NCBI GenBank assembly: GCA_020059605.1
Contig: JAGVBT010000132.1
Location: forward strand, 1 to 47,149
Origin: Deltaproteobacteria bacterium
Lineage (GTDB): Bacteria > Desulfobacterota > BSN033 > UBA1163
Reading direction: 5' to 3'
Length of the DNA stretch: 47,149 nt
Position numbers and translations under genes: made by a program. Under the pieces are notes generated by a model that saw nothing but the letters and a program-made list of their open reading frames with translations, did not search any database and was not told where the DNA came from. Positions 8,858 through 17,226 of this stretch are shown here, one piece after another; positions within the stretch are counted from its first letter, which is position 1, and each line of letters begins with the position of its first letter.

Positions 8858-10102
8858 TTAAACTTCAAAGATCTCCTGGCCGACCGGGGTCAGGATCTCG
8901 TAGCCGTCCTTTGTGACCGCGACCGTATTTTCAAGACCCGCCGCGCCCTCTCCCGGAAAGACGATTTTCGGCTCCACGGCAAAGGTCATCCCTTCTTCGA
9001 GAGGATAGGAGTGGCCCCGGGCAATGAATGGTAATTCGTTCAATTCCAGGCCGATTCCATGTCCGACAAAGCGGGGCTGAAGCCCTGGAGGCCCCAGATA
9101 ACTGTCTCCATAGCCCAACCTTCTTGCGAGCCGGAGCGTTTTCATAAAGAGGGCCTCGCAGTCCGCTCCCGGTCTGACTTCCTCGAGAACCGCATCATGG
9201 ATCTCCCGGCAGGCCTGATAAGCGTCGATAAATTTCTTTCTTAACTTTCCAACGGAAAACATCCGGGTTTCATCCGCTTGATATCCATGATAGCAGGTTC
9301 CGAAGTCAACCAGGATAGGCTCACGGGCCTTCATTCTTCTCCGGCTTGCTCCGACCGGGAAGGCAGGAGAAAGGCCGAGCCCGCCCATCGGAGAATCCGA
9401 CTGGCTGACGATTCCTCCGCTGGGACCGCTCAGAACGTGCCAGGTATAGGCCTCGTAATTAAGGGACCTCACCCTGAGAAGCCCTTCATGGCCGTATCTC
9501 TTTGCAACCGCCTCCAGGAGACCGCCGAATTCGATCTCCGTCATTCCCTCTTTAAGAATTTTCCTGCCTCCCTCGTAAACCTTCCCTCCGATCTCTCCTG
9601 CCTTTCTGATCAAATCGATTTCGAAGGGAGATTTTATCTTGCGGGCTTCCCGGAAAACGACGGAGCTATCCTTCCATCTGATTCCCGGGAAAAGCTCCTG
9701 AAATTTGGAATACTCCCTCACGGGAAGGACATCAAGCTCCACCCCCAGGCTTTTGGGAAGCTTGGTCCGGTGTTTCCGAATAAGTGAGGGAACACCGCGG
9801 ATCGATTTCAATGGGACTGCGTCCTTTAGGGGCGATTCCGCCCTGGCCCGTTCCAACTCCCTCCTGATCATCAGCAAAGGCTTTCCTTCCAGCGGGAAGA
9901 ATAACAAACCGTCCTGCGACGTTCCGGAGAGATAATAGAAATCCATCTTCTGAACGACGAGCAACGCCTCGATCCCCTCTTTTCTCATCCCGCCCCGAAC
10001 CCTCTCCAGGCGGTTCTCCATCTCCTCAAGGGGAAGACAGTGAAAACCAAGGGTTTGGCTAAATCTCCTGAATTTCTTTCTTATCCAATCTCCGTGATCC
10101 AT
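8858..10102 (-). CDS. M24-family metallopeptidase (Xaa-Pro aminopeptidase/creatinase-like)
   Basis: The 414-residue protein has a creatinase-type N-terminal domain and a pita-bread M24 catalytic domain. All five metal ligands of the family can be placed: the two aspartates in LVDFGTCYHGYQADETRM, the histidine in FVGHGIGLELNE, and the glutamates in MTFAVEPKIVFPGEG and AGLENTVAVT. M24 members cleave Xaa-Pro peptides, or in creatinase-like branches hydrolyse small amides; which applies is not decidable here. The first ATG lacks a clear ribosome site, so a start some 26 residues further in is possible. It is co-transcribed with the acyl-CoA synthetase, 21 bases apart. Confidence 0.88.
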   Translation of the reverse strand: MDHGDWIRKKFRRFSQTLGFHCLPLEEMENRLERVRGGMRKEGIEALLVVQKMDFYYLSGTSQDGLLFFPLEGKPLLMIRRELERARAESPLKDAVPLKSIRGVPSLIRKHRTKLPKSLGVELDVLPVREYSKFQELFPGIRWKDSSVVFREARKIKSPFEIDLIRKAGEIGGKVYEGGRKILKEGMTEIEFGGLLEAVAKRYGHEGLLRVRSLNYEAYTWHVLSGPSGGIVSQSDSPMGGLGLSPAFPVGASRRRMKAREPILVDFGTCYHGYQADETRMFSVGKLRKKFIDAYQACREIHDAVLEEVRPGADCEALFMKTLRLARRLGYGDSYLGPPGLQPRFVGHGIGLELNELPFIARGHSYPLEEGMTFAVEPKIVFPGEGAAGLENTVAVTKDGYEILTPVGQEIFEV

Positions 10103-10157
10103 CGTTTTGAAAATAAGGTTGTTGGTTTGAAGGTTTTGGTTTGAGGGGTAAGGCTAA

Positions 10158-10177
10158 CCTGCCTGCCGGCAGGCAGG
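10158..10177. repeat. Short GC-rich palindrome, copy 2
   Basis: A perfect 20-nt palindrome (CCTGCCTGCCGGCAGGCAGG) extended by AACC and GGTT flanks. It sits in the 182-nt gap between the histidine kinase stop and the M24 peptidase start. It is the same element as 33-52. Nothing else could be supported in this gap apart from the small dyad TCCACCTCCGGTGGA. Confidence 0.85.
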
Positions 10178-10284
10178 GGTTGGGTCATTGGTCTTTCCGC
10201 CATAGGCGTATCCACCTCCGGTGGAAAAGATTTCACTTTATCCTTTCACTTTGCTCAAACCGGCTTCCTAACCCTTGCCTTAGC

Positions 10285-12591
10285 CTATATGGGAAGGCTG
10301 ATCGTAAAGTGGGTCCCTTTTCCCTCTTCGCTTTCCACCTTGATCTCCCCCCCGTGATTTTTGATGATTCCGTAACAGACCGAAAGACCCAGCCCCACCC
10401 CCTTCACCTTCTGCTTGGTGGTAAAAAAGGCTTCAAAAATCTTCTTTTGACTCTCCTCCGGGATCCCCATCCCCGTGTCACGGATATGGATCACGACCTT
10501 ATCCTTTTCTCTTCCCGTTCCGACCGTGAGGGTCCCTCCTTTCGGCATGGCCTCCTTGGCGTTTTTTAACATGTTGAGCATCACCTGCCTCATCTGGTTG
10601 GTCGAAGCCATTACTTCCGGAATCTTCTCGTCAAAATAGGTTTTGACCTTGACATTGGCCTCCTGCATCTGTTTATCGATGATCAAAAGGATCCCCTCCA
10701 GCAAATCGTTCAGATAGACAGGCCGCCGTTCCTCTTCCTCGGGCTTGGAGAAGCTGAGCATATTTCGAAGCATCTCGGCAAGCCGGTGGGTTTCGGAGAG
10801 AGACATTTCCAGAATTCTGCGCCGTTTGCTCTCCGGAGGAATCTCGGTCTTGAGGAGATCCAGGGTGTTCATAATACCGTAGATGGGGTTGTTCAACTCA
10901 TGCGCAATCTGTGAGGTAAGCCTTCCCATGGCCGCCAGCTTTTCCGATTGGAGAAGGGCCTGCTCGATTTCCTGGAGCTCTTTCTCCATCTTCAACCGGG
11001 ATCTCAAATCGGTAAAAATGCCCACGCTGGCCACCTCCTTTCCCGTTCCATCGTAAATCAGGGCGGCTGAAAGTTGAATGGGTATCTCTTCCCCGTTTTT
11101 GTTGACCACATTGAGCTGGGTCGGAGTGAATTTCCCCGCCCCCCCGAATTCGGGACTCCGGAGTTTTCTCATGATCTCCTTGGCGATTCCCTCCGGGTAG
11201 ATCCGGGTGATGTGGATCTTCCCGATGACCTCTTCCGCGGTGTAGCCTGTAAGGGTCTCGGCCCCTTTATTAAAGATGATGATGTTGCCCTTCATATCGG
11301 CGGCAATGATCCCGTCCACCGAACTCTCGATCAGATTCATAAAGAATTCATTAGCTTCCCTCAGCTCCCTCTCCATTCTCTTCCTGTCGGAGATGTCAAT
11401 ATTAAGACCTTCGTATCCGATCACCGTGCCCTTCTCATCCCTTTTCGCGTGGGCAGTAAGCAGAACCGTGATCTTCTCATCGCTCTTCTTCTTAAATTCC
11501 AGCTCCATGTCTTTCACAAATCCCTGCTCTTCAATCAGTTTCTGGAATTTTCTCCGGTCTTCTTTGTTGACGTAGAGGTCCCTTGGGATATCCATCTCCA
11601 GAAACTCCTCCTTGTCATCGTAGCCGGCCATCTCCACCAGGGCCGGATTGCAGTCGATAAATCTCCCGTTTTTGGTGCTGATGAAAAGACCGTGCCGGAC
11701 CCTCTCGAAAAGGTTGCGATATTTTTCTTCGGATTCTTTGAGCTCTTTTTCAAACCTCTTTCGGTCCGTGATATCGCGGAGATAGGCGTAGGTTTTGATC
11801 GAACCCTCCTCCGATCGGGTTGGCGCAATGCAGATTTCCGTTTCCTTGGTCTCGCTCAAGGGAGTCTGAATCACCATCTCGATGCAAACCTTCTGGCCGA
11901 CACCCTCTCCCCGCATCACCATCTCCTCCAGGAACTCCTCATCCCTTTTGCCGATCAGGGAAAAAAATTCCCGGCCGAGGACCTGATCTTTCTGGACGCC
12001 CAGGATCTCGGCCGCCCTCTGGTTGGCAAATTCGATTCTCGAATCCTCGTCGAAGACGATGATACCGTCGTCGCCCATCTCGGCGATCTTCTCAAAACGC
12101 TTGGTCGCCTCCCGGATCTCCCTTTCCATTTTCTTCTGGGCTGTAACGTCCCTCAGGTAGGCGTAGGTCTTCATCCCGCCCTCTTCCATTTTTGAGATGG
12201 TGATGCAAACCTCCGCATCCTTCTTCAGGCCCCTCGCCGTCATCACCTCCATCTCCGTGCAGACCCGTTTGCTCTCATCCTCTCCCACATCCAAGCGCAT
12301 CCGATCGAGGTAGCCGTTATCCCTCTCGGTCAGGAGGGTTCGAAAGTCCAATCCGATCAGCCGTTCCTTCGGATATCCGGTTAACTCAGAGGCAACGGCA
12401 TTGGCAAACTCGATCCGGTACTTCTCGTCGAAGACGATGATCCCGTCATCCCCCATCTCGGCAATCTTCTCGAAGCGTCTGGCCATCTCCCGGAGATGCT
12501 TCTCGGCCCCCTTCTTTTCAATCTCTCTCAAACGCTCCTCAAGTTCCACAATCCTTTTCTCCAGGATCTCCCTGCTCGAGTTTTCTCCCAT
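10285..12591 (-). CDS. Soluble four-PAS sensor histidine kinase
   Basis: This is a 768-residue kinase with no membrane segment, so it should sense a cytoplasmic cue. A short N-terminal coiled coil (residues 7-36) is followed by four PAS/PAC modules. The HisKA phosphoacceptor is in MGRLTSQIAHELNNPIYGI. The HATPase has an N box, the G1 motif DTGMGIPEE and the G2 motif GVGLGLSVCYGI. PAS1 and PAS2 are a tandem duplication with a period of about 126 residues. No cognate response regulator is adjacent. I chose the ATG at 12591 because GGAGGGAGCC precedes it at good spacing; the ATG at 12627 has no ribosome site. It follows the moaD-like gene by 82 bases. Confidence 0.92.
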   Translation of the reverse strand: MGENSSREILEKRIVELEERLREIEKKGAEKHLREMARRFEKIAEMGDDGIIVFDEKYRIEFANAVASELTGYPKERLIGLDFRTLLTERDNGYLDRMRLDVGEDESKRVCTEMEVMTARGLKKDAEVCITISKMEEGGMKTYAYLRDVTAQKKMEREIREATKRFEKIAEMGDDGIIVFDEDSRIEFANQRAAEILGVQKDQVLGREFFSLIGKRDEEFLEEMVMRGEGVGQKVCIEMVIQTPLSETKETEICIAPTRSEEGSIKTYAYLRDITDRKRFEKELKESEEKYRNLFERVRHGLFISTKNGRFIDCNPALVEMAGYDDKEEFLEMDIPRDLYVNKEDRRKFQKLIEEQGFVKDMELEFKKKSDEKITVLLTAHAKRDEKGTVIGYEGLNIDISDRKRMERELREANEFFMNLIESSVDGIIAADMKGNIIIFNKGAETLTGYTAEEVIGKIHITRIYPEGIAKEIMRKLRSPEFGGAGKFTPTQLNVVNKNGEEIPIQLSAALIYDGTGKEVASVGIFTDLRSRLKMEKELQEIEQALLQSEKLAAMGRLTSQIAHELNNPIYGIMNTLDLLKTEIPPESKRRRILEMSLSETHRLAEMLRNMLSFSKPEEEERRPVYLNDLLEGILLIIDKQMQEANVKVKTYFDEKIPEVMASTNQMRQVMLNMLKNAKEAMPKGGTLTVGTGREKDKVVIHIRDTGMGIPEESQKKIFEAFFTTKQKVKGVGLGLSVCYGIIKNHGGEIKVESEEGKGTHFTISLPI

Positions 12592-12666
12592 ACCGGCTCC
12601 CTCCTCTGATCGGGCATTATTGTACATGAAATTTTAAATTTTTGGAATGATAGTTATGAAAGGGGG

Positions 12667-12683
12667 GGGAGGGTTACCCTCCC
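12667..12683 (-). terminator. Hairpin at the 3' end of the moaD-like gene
   Basis: A perfect 7-bp GC stem (GGGAGGG/CCCTCCC) has a 3-base loop. On the coding strand the loop is exactly the TAA stop codon of the moaD-like gene. It is followed by C-rich sequence and only three T residues, so it is a poor intrinsic terminator. It may instead stabilise the mRNA 3' end or weaken read-through into the kinase gene. Confidence 0.4.
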
Positions 12684-12892
12684 GATAGAATGGGCATCAA
12701 GACCACGGTGTCTTCGTTCTTGATTGTGCTGTCGAAAGTGCCGGCCTTATCATTGATCAGAATGATGATATTTGTTTCCGGAAAAGGCGAGGGCAACACC
12801 CCCCGCAGGGCGGTAGGTTTCTCCAAAAGGACCTCTTTTGTCCGCGTGCCGGCGATGTCGGCCAGGTGTCCAAAAAATTTAAGATCAGCCAA
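12674..12892 (-). CDS. MoaD/ThiS-like small sulfur-carrier protein
   Basis: The 72-residue beta-grasp protein begins ADLKFFGHLADIAG and ends LMPILSGG. The C-terminal Gly-Gly is the site adenylated and thiocarboxylated in MoaD and ThiS. It starts at a TTG whose codon overlaps the end of the aldehyde:ferredoxin oxidoreductase gene (8-nt overlap), with GAGGTG upstream inside that gene. The coupling suggests a dedicated role in supplying or maturing the tungsto/molybdo-pterin of the neighbouring enzyme, an arrangement common next to AOR genes. Distinguishing MoaD from ThiS by sequence alone is uncertain, and the real TPP-regulated genes lie on the other strand. Confidence 0.8.
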   Translation of the reverse strand: MADLKFFGHLADIAGTRTKEVLLEKPTALRGVLPSPFPETNIIILINDKAGTFDSTIKNEDTVVLMPILSGG

Positions 12893-14687
12893 TCTCCCGA
12901 ATCACCTCTTCCAACCCATGATCTTCAAGCGTCTCTTTAAGGGGAATGCCATTCCGGTCCCAACCCCGGAGCTCATAATACCAGGAAAGCATCCGGTCGT
13001 ATTTCTCTCTGTCGACCTTCACTCCCTTCACCTTTCCGCTCGTTTGGGGCTCCTCAAACCAGCGATCCGGAGGATAATCCCATCCCCTTCCAAATTGAGG
13101 GTTTTCTCTTTTCCAGTAAGCCCGGATGAGATGATAGATGCGGTCCCCGATTTTATAGAGGTCTTCCCAGCTCATACGGCTCCCTGTAATCGCTTCCAGA
13201 TATTCCGGATACGCGTCAAGTCCGAGATTCACCTCCACCCATGGAAACCGGCATACGGTTGCAGACTCGAAAAAACCTCCCCGGATTCGTTGAAACTCAA
13301 TGAGTTTTTGAACCTTCTCTTTGTCATAAGAAAGTCGATCCGTCGATATCTCCCAGGCAATGATCCAGGCATCTTTATGGCTGGCGCCGATGGGAGACGT
13401 ACCGAAAGAAAGGGCCATCCCCGGACAGGCATGGCAATTGTAGGCGGAGATTTCGAGCCCTTTGACATGCATGGCCCAACGATGAGACTCGTTTCCAAGA
13501 GTCTCGGCAGCGGCCCGGACTCCGTGCGATACGAGTTTTCCCAATCCCTCCCCTTTCCCGACATCCACAATCAGTTTTTGGACCGACTCAACATCTCCCC
13601 ACCCGATCTTTTCCGGGATCAAACCTTTCTCGGAGCACTCCATCAAAAACCCGATGCAACTTCCCAGCGAAATCGTATCCAGGCCCCATTCATCCGCCAT
13701 CCGGTTCAGGAGGGCTACCTCGGGAAGGCTTCTCAATCCGATGTTGGGTCCGAGCATCCCCACATTCTCGTAATCCAGCTCTGCCCGCTGATCGCTTGAA
13801 TCCTTGATCACATGGCCGCATTGCATGTTGCACATCGGGCATCCTTTGCGGTCTGTATGGAGTTTCTCGAGCACAAAGCCGTCCATTTCCTTGGAAAACT
13901 CAAAGGCGCCTTCTCTAAAATTGTAGGTTGGGAGACAACCATTTTCGTTGCACCAATCGAAGGCTTGCATCGTCCCCTGCCTCATCCAGAATTCATAGCT
14001 CTCTTTTCGTTTGATCTCGTCATATCCCTTTCTCCCTAATTCCTTCAGCTTTGCCTCATCGGCGGCAGGGATCGAACCCGTTCCCTTGACCACCACCGCT
14101 TTCAGATTCTTGGATCCCATGACCGCGCCCAATCCGGGCCTTCCGCCGGCTCTCCCCTTCTGGGACATGACCACTGAAAAACGGATGCCGTTCTCTCCGG
14201 CGGGGCCGATGAGAAGAATGCCTGAATTCTTCCCATATTTTTTCTCGAGGAGGTCTTGCGCTTCAAAAGTATTTTTCCCCCAAAGATCAGAACCATCCAG
14301 GATCTGAACGCTTTCATTTTCGATCAGGAGATAAGAGGGGTTTTGCGATTTTCCCTCCACGACCATCACATCGTAGCCGGCCTTTCTCAGATGAAGGGAG
14401 GCCATGGTCCCGATATTTCCATCTCCATAACCGCCTGTGAGGGGACTCTTCGAAGCGATCACCATCTTACCGGAACTGGGAAGGAGTTGCCCGGTGAGAG
14501 GCCCCGTTGCGAAGAGGATCTTGTTCTTTTCGGAAAGGGGATCGACGTGTCTCACCTCGTCCCATAAAAGCTTGATCGCAAATCCCCGGCCCCCCAGAAA
14601 ATCTCCCTTCATCGTATCAGAGATCCCCTCTTTGGACACTTTCCCGCTCGAAAGATTCACCCTCAATAGCTTTCCATATCCTTTCAT
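12885..14687 (-). CDS. aor: Aldehyde:ferredoxin oxidoreductase (tungstopterin enzyme)
   Basis: The 600-residue enzyme oxidises aldehydes to carboxylic acids, or works in reverse, with ferredoxin at a bis-pterin tungsten centre. The N-terminal pterin-binding half starts GKLLRVNLSSGKV and contains FLGGRGFAIKLLWDEV. Cysteines 283, 286 and 290 (CPMCNMQC) and 479 (TVCRFPW) form the 4Fe-4S ligand set of the family. Length matches typical AORs. A strong GGAGGTG site precedes the ATG. The gene lies between an OCD-family enzyme and a MoaD-like partner. This context suggests it removes aldehydes formed during amino-acid breakdown. Related subfamilies with other substrates, such as glyceraldehyde-3-phosphate or benzoyl-CoA, cannot be excluded. 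Confidence 0.93.
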   Translation of the reverse strand: MKGYGKLLRVNLSSGKVSKEGISDTMKGDFLGGRGFAIKLLWDEVRHVDPLSEKNKILFATGPLTGQLLPSSGKMVIASKSPLTGGYGDGNIGTMASLHLRKAGYDVMVVEGKSQNPSYLLIENESVQILDGSDLWGKNTFEAQDLLEKKYGKNSGILLIGPAGENGIRFSVVMSQKGRAGGRPGLGAVMGSKNLKAVVVKGTGSIPAADEAKLKELGRKGYDEIKRKESYEFWMRQGTMQAFDWCNENGCLPTYNFREGAFEFSKEMDGFVLEKLHTDRKGCPMCNMQCGHVIKDSSDQRAELDYENVGMLGPNIGLRSLPEVALLNRMADEWGLDTISLGSCIGFLMECSEKGLIPEKIGWGDVESVQKLIVDVGKGEGLGKLVSHGVRAAAETLGNESHRWAMHVKGLEISAYNCHACPGMALSFGTSPIGASHKDAWIIAWEISTDRLSYDKEKVQKLIEFQRIRGGFFESATVCRFPWVEVNLGLDAYPEYLEAITGSRMSWEDLYKIGDRIYHLIRAYWKRENPQFGRGWDYPPDRWFEEPQTSGKVKGVKVDREKYDRMLSWYYELRGWDRNGIPLKETLEDHGLEEVIREIG

Positions 14688-14714
14688 CCTTCACCTCCCT
14701 AAAGGTGCTTGGGT

Positions 14715-15689
14715 TCAGGCCATCTCGACCTGCTTCCCTTTGCCTTCCCTGATCGCTTTCTCATAGGCCCGGTGGGCCGTGACGACATCCTCCATGCCAA
14801 ATCCGACCGATTTGAAGAAGGTGATTTCTTCGTCCGATCCCCTTCCTTCTTTACGACCGGTGACCAGATCTCCCAGATCGCCATGGATAGCCTCTTTCTT
14901 CAGTTTTCCTTCGCCCATTGGAATGAGCAGATCTCCCGCCTCGCTGAGGCAACCCTCATAGGTGTCGACCACAATCGTTGCCTTCAGGATGGTTTCATCA
15001 TCCGCCTCGCGCATGTCCGGTCGGAAGGCTCCGATGGCATTGATGTGGGTTCCTGGTTTAAGGTCTTTCCCTGAAAAGACTGGCGTCTTGGAAGTGGTGG
15101 AGGTCACCAGGACGTCGCTTCGCCTCACCGCTTCGGCTGGCCTCGATGCACGGTGAACCTTCACAAGAGGATCCAATTTCATACAAAAACTTTCCAGCCT
15201 CCTGGGATCAAGATCGTAAGCCCAGACCTCTTCAATCGGCCGGACCGCCTGAACTGCCTTAAACTGGAAATAAGACTGAAAACCCGTTCCGATGATCCCC
15301 AGAACCTTTGAATCCTTTCTTGCGAGGTAGTGCGTGGCAAGGCCCGAGGCCCCCCCGGTCCGGATGCCGGTGAGCGTCGCCCCCTCCATGAGGGCCAATA
15401 ATTCTCCGGTGACCGGGTCATTAAGAAGATAAGTTGCATAGATGGTCGGTTTTCCCATCGAAGGATTCTGCGGAAAGACGGATACGATCTTTGTCCCACT
15501 CTGTTTCAGCCCGGAAAGCAAGGCGGGCATGAAGAGAAACTGGCCCTGGTGCTCCTCCACATTCAAATAAAACCTCACAGGGACGATGCACCGGCCCTCT
15601 TTGGCCTCCCTGAAACCCGCCTCAAGCGCCTTTAAAACCTCATCCATTGTGAGAAGTTCTTCCAAATCCTTCTTGTCCAGAATAAGCAT
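14715..15689 (-). CDS. Ornithine cyclodeaminase/mu-crystallin family oxidoreductase
   Basis: The 324-residue protein has the family lysine K67 (QSGTKIVSVFPQNP), the GIRTGGASGLA loop at about 108-118, a Rossmann GxGxxS (GIIGTGFQS) at 131-139 and the aspartate in NAIGAFRPDMRE. Family members include ornithine cyclodeaminase, archaeal alanine dehydrogenase, and ketimine or delta-1-pyrroline-2-carboxylate reductases. The RPDMRE form is common in the reductase branches, which I favour. It lies 27 bases ahead of the AOR gene and 182 bases after an FAD oxidoreductase that could generate an imine or ketimine substrate. An AAGGAG site sits somewhat far upstream of the ATG. Confidence 0.85.
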   Translation of the reverse strand: MLILDKKDLEELLTMDEVLKALEAGFREAKEGRCIVPVRFYLNVEEHQGQFLFMPALLSGLKQSGTKIVSVFPQNPSMGKPTIYATYLLNDPVTGELLALMEGATLTGIRTGGASGLATHYLARKDSKVLGIIGTGFQSYFQFKAVQAVRPIEEVWAYDLDPRRLESFCMKLDPLVKVHRASRPAEAVRRSDVLVTSTTSKTPVFSGKDLKPGTHINAIGAFRPDMREADDETILKATIVVDTYEGCLSEAGDLLIPMGEGKLKKEAIHGDLGDLVTGRKEGRGSDEEITFFKSVGFGMEDVVTAHRAYEKAIREGKGKQVEMA

Positions 15690-15725
15690 AGGCCTATTTC
15701 ACTCCTTATGTAATCAACGTCTAAC

Positions 15726-15834
15726 GGTTAGGGCAACGAGGCCCGTTTCGGTAATCGGTAACGGTTAGGAAAAAAAATTAAAAGACGATCAACGTAACCT
15801 TTGATGAACGATACGGGCTTCGTCACCGTAACCT
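15726..15834. repeat. Long imperfect inverted repeat with A-rich loop
   Basis: The arm at about 15726-15768 and the reverse complement of about 15790-15834 align over roughly 43 nt. Shared blocks include GGTTA, ACGAGGCCCGT versus ACGAAGCCCGT, and GGTTACG-type ends. The loop is A-rich. The arms also carry the repeated word AACGGTTAGG (two copies). The element occupies most of the gap between the OCD-family gene and the FAD oxidoreductase gene and contains no ORF. Confidence 0.65.
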
Positions 15835-15871
15835 TACCCCAAAAGTGAGGTCGTCCTTCGTCCCCCGTCGC

Positions 15872-17050
15872 TCAAATCACTTCCTCTTCCAGCACTTTCC
15901 TTCCTTCAAGGATCCTTTCATAACCCAAAGGACTAACATCCACCGTCTCATATCGCCCCAGGTGAATCCATTCCGAAAGGGCCTTTCCAACGGCAGGCGC
16001 CTGCTGAAACCCGTGGCCGCTGAAGCCCACCGCCATGTAAAAGCCCGGCGCCTCCGGATGCTCTCCGACGATCCCGTTGTAATCCCACTGGTTGATTTCA
16101 TAAAGCCCTGCCCAACCGCTGACGATTTTCAACTGGTCAAAGAGAGGGATGCGGTGGGCGAGAGAGGGCCAGATTGCTTCGTTAAAGTAATTTCGGTCCC
16201 ATGTGAAGTTGAATCCGGGAGGTTCTTCCTTCCGGGATTTCCCGCTGAGAATCTGCTGCCCGGCTTCATGGAGAAAATAGACTCCGGAGGTGTCGATCGT
16301 GAGAGGAAGCCCGTATTCGAAGGGGCGCGGCGGCTTTAACAGATAGACCATCCTCCGAACAGGAACGACGGGAATCTCTATTCCTGCCATCCTTCCCACG
16401 TCACCGGCATGGGGACCGGCCGCATTGACAATAGAGGGAGCAAAATAGGTTGTTCCATCTTTTGCCATCACTCCTTCAAAACGATCCCTTTTCCGCAGAA
16501 TCCCCGTCACCTCCTGATAGACGTACTCCACCCCAAGATGCTTTGCCTTTCTCACAAACCCATGGAGGACGCCGTGGGGATCCATATACCCGTCGCCGGC
16601 AGAAAAAGAAGAGCCCACCAGGTCTTCGGCATTGAGGTCGGGAATGAGTTCAAGGGTTTCATCGACATCGAGGAGCCGGGTCTCCACACCGAGCGATTTC
16701 TGAAAGGCCTGATGCCTCACAAGAATAGGCCAGTTCTTCTCGCTTCCGAGGAAGAGATATCCCCTGGGTTTAAAGTCAATCTCCGGCCGCCCCCCCTCTG
16801 TCTCCATCCTCTCGCCGAATTCCTCATAGAAGGCGAGACTATACCTGGAAAGCCGGACATTGACCTCTGTGCTGAACTGCCTTCGTATCCCCCCTACGCT
16901 GAGAATCGTGGAAGCTTTTTCGTACGTGGAGTCTTTCTCAAAGACAGCGATTCGGCCATGATACCCGTCGTTGGCAAGATGGTAGGCAATGCTCGACCCC
17001 ATCACGCCACCACCGATGATAAGAAGGTCGAATGTCCGTTCTCCGTTCAT
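15872..17050 (-). CDS. FAD-dependent amine/amino-acid oxidoreductase (DAO family)
   Basis: A 392-residue DadA/sarcosine-oxidase-beta-like flavoprotein. The N-terminal dinucleotide fold has GxGxxG at residues 13-18 (LLIIGGGVMGSSIAYHL). The body carries the family features STILSVGGIRRQF and VNAAGPHAGDVGRMAG, and the C-terminal FAD loop is YMAVGFSGHGFQQAPAVG. Such enzymes oxidise secondary amines or amino acids such as sarcosine, glycine or proline, giving an imine or aldehyde and reduced FAD. No alpha, gamma or delta sarcosine oxidase subunits are nearby. I chose the ATG at 17050, which follows GGGGA; a TTG at 17065 is the alternative. It is the first gene of the minus-strand catabolic block and diverges from the thiamine operon. 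Confidence 0.87.
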   Translation of the reverse strand: MNGERTFDLLIIGGGVMGSSIAYHLANDGYHGRIAVFEKDSTYEKASTILSVGGIRRQFSTEVNVRLSRYSLAFYEEFGERMETEGGRPEIDFKPRGYLFLGSEKNWPILVRHQAFQKSLGVETRLLDVDETLELIPDLNAEDLVGSSFSAGDGYMDPHGVLHGFVRKAKHLGVEYVYQEVTGILRKRDRFEGVMAKDGTTYFAPSIVNAAGPHAGDVGRMAGIEIPVVPVRRMVYLLKPPRPFEYGLPLTIDTSGVYFLHEAGQQILSGKSRKEEPPGFNFTWDRNYFNEAIWPSLAHRIPLFDQLKIVSGWAGLYEINQWDYNGIVGEHPEAPGFYMAVGFSGHGFQQAPAVGKALSEWIHLGRYETVDVSPLGYERILEGRKVLEEEVI

Positions 17051-17174
17051 CTGGGAAATCCCCAATCTGCTTTTCTTAAACCCTTATCTGTCAAGGAGTT
17101 GATCAGTTTCTTCATAAGGGAGACGTCCATATTTCGATAAATAATTCATATCACAGTTCGAGTCACCATGCAAC

Positions 17175-17203
17175 TTGACTTCCCTCTCCGCCTGTCCTAA
17201 AAT
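17175..17203 (+). promoter_or_regulatory. Sigma70-type promoter of the thiamine operon
   Basis: TTGACT at 17175-17180 and TAAAAT at 17198-17203 are separated by exactly 17 bases. Transcription would start near 17210, about 17 bases before the TPP aptamer. One mismatch in each hexamer makes this a strong candidate. Confidence 0.7.
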
Positions 17204-17226
17204 ATCTTTTAAGACGATTTTGAATT

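Noticed and set aside
10103..10284. Gap between M24 peptidase and kinase considered for a small RNA or riboswitch
   Set aside because: Apart from the dispersed palindrome and one small dyad, no known aptamer motif or terminator is visible.
11074..12195. 373-codon plus-strand frame
   Set aside because: Antisense to the sensor kinase; its content is the complement of conserved PAS sequence and no domain is recognisable.
12690..13799. 369-codon plus-strand frame
   Set aside because: Antisense to the AOR and MoaD-like genes, which carry full catalytic motifs.
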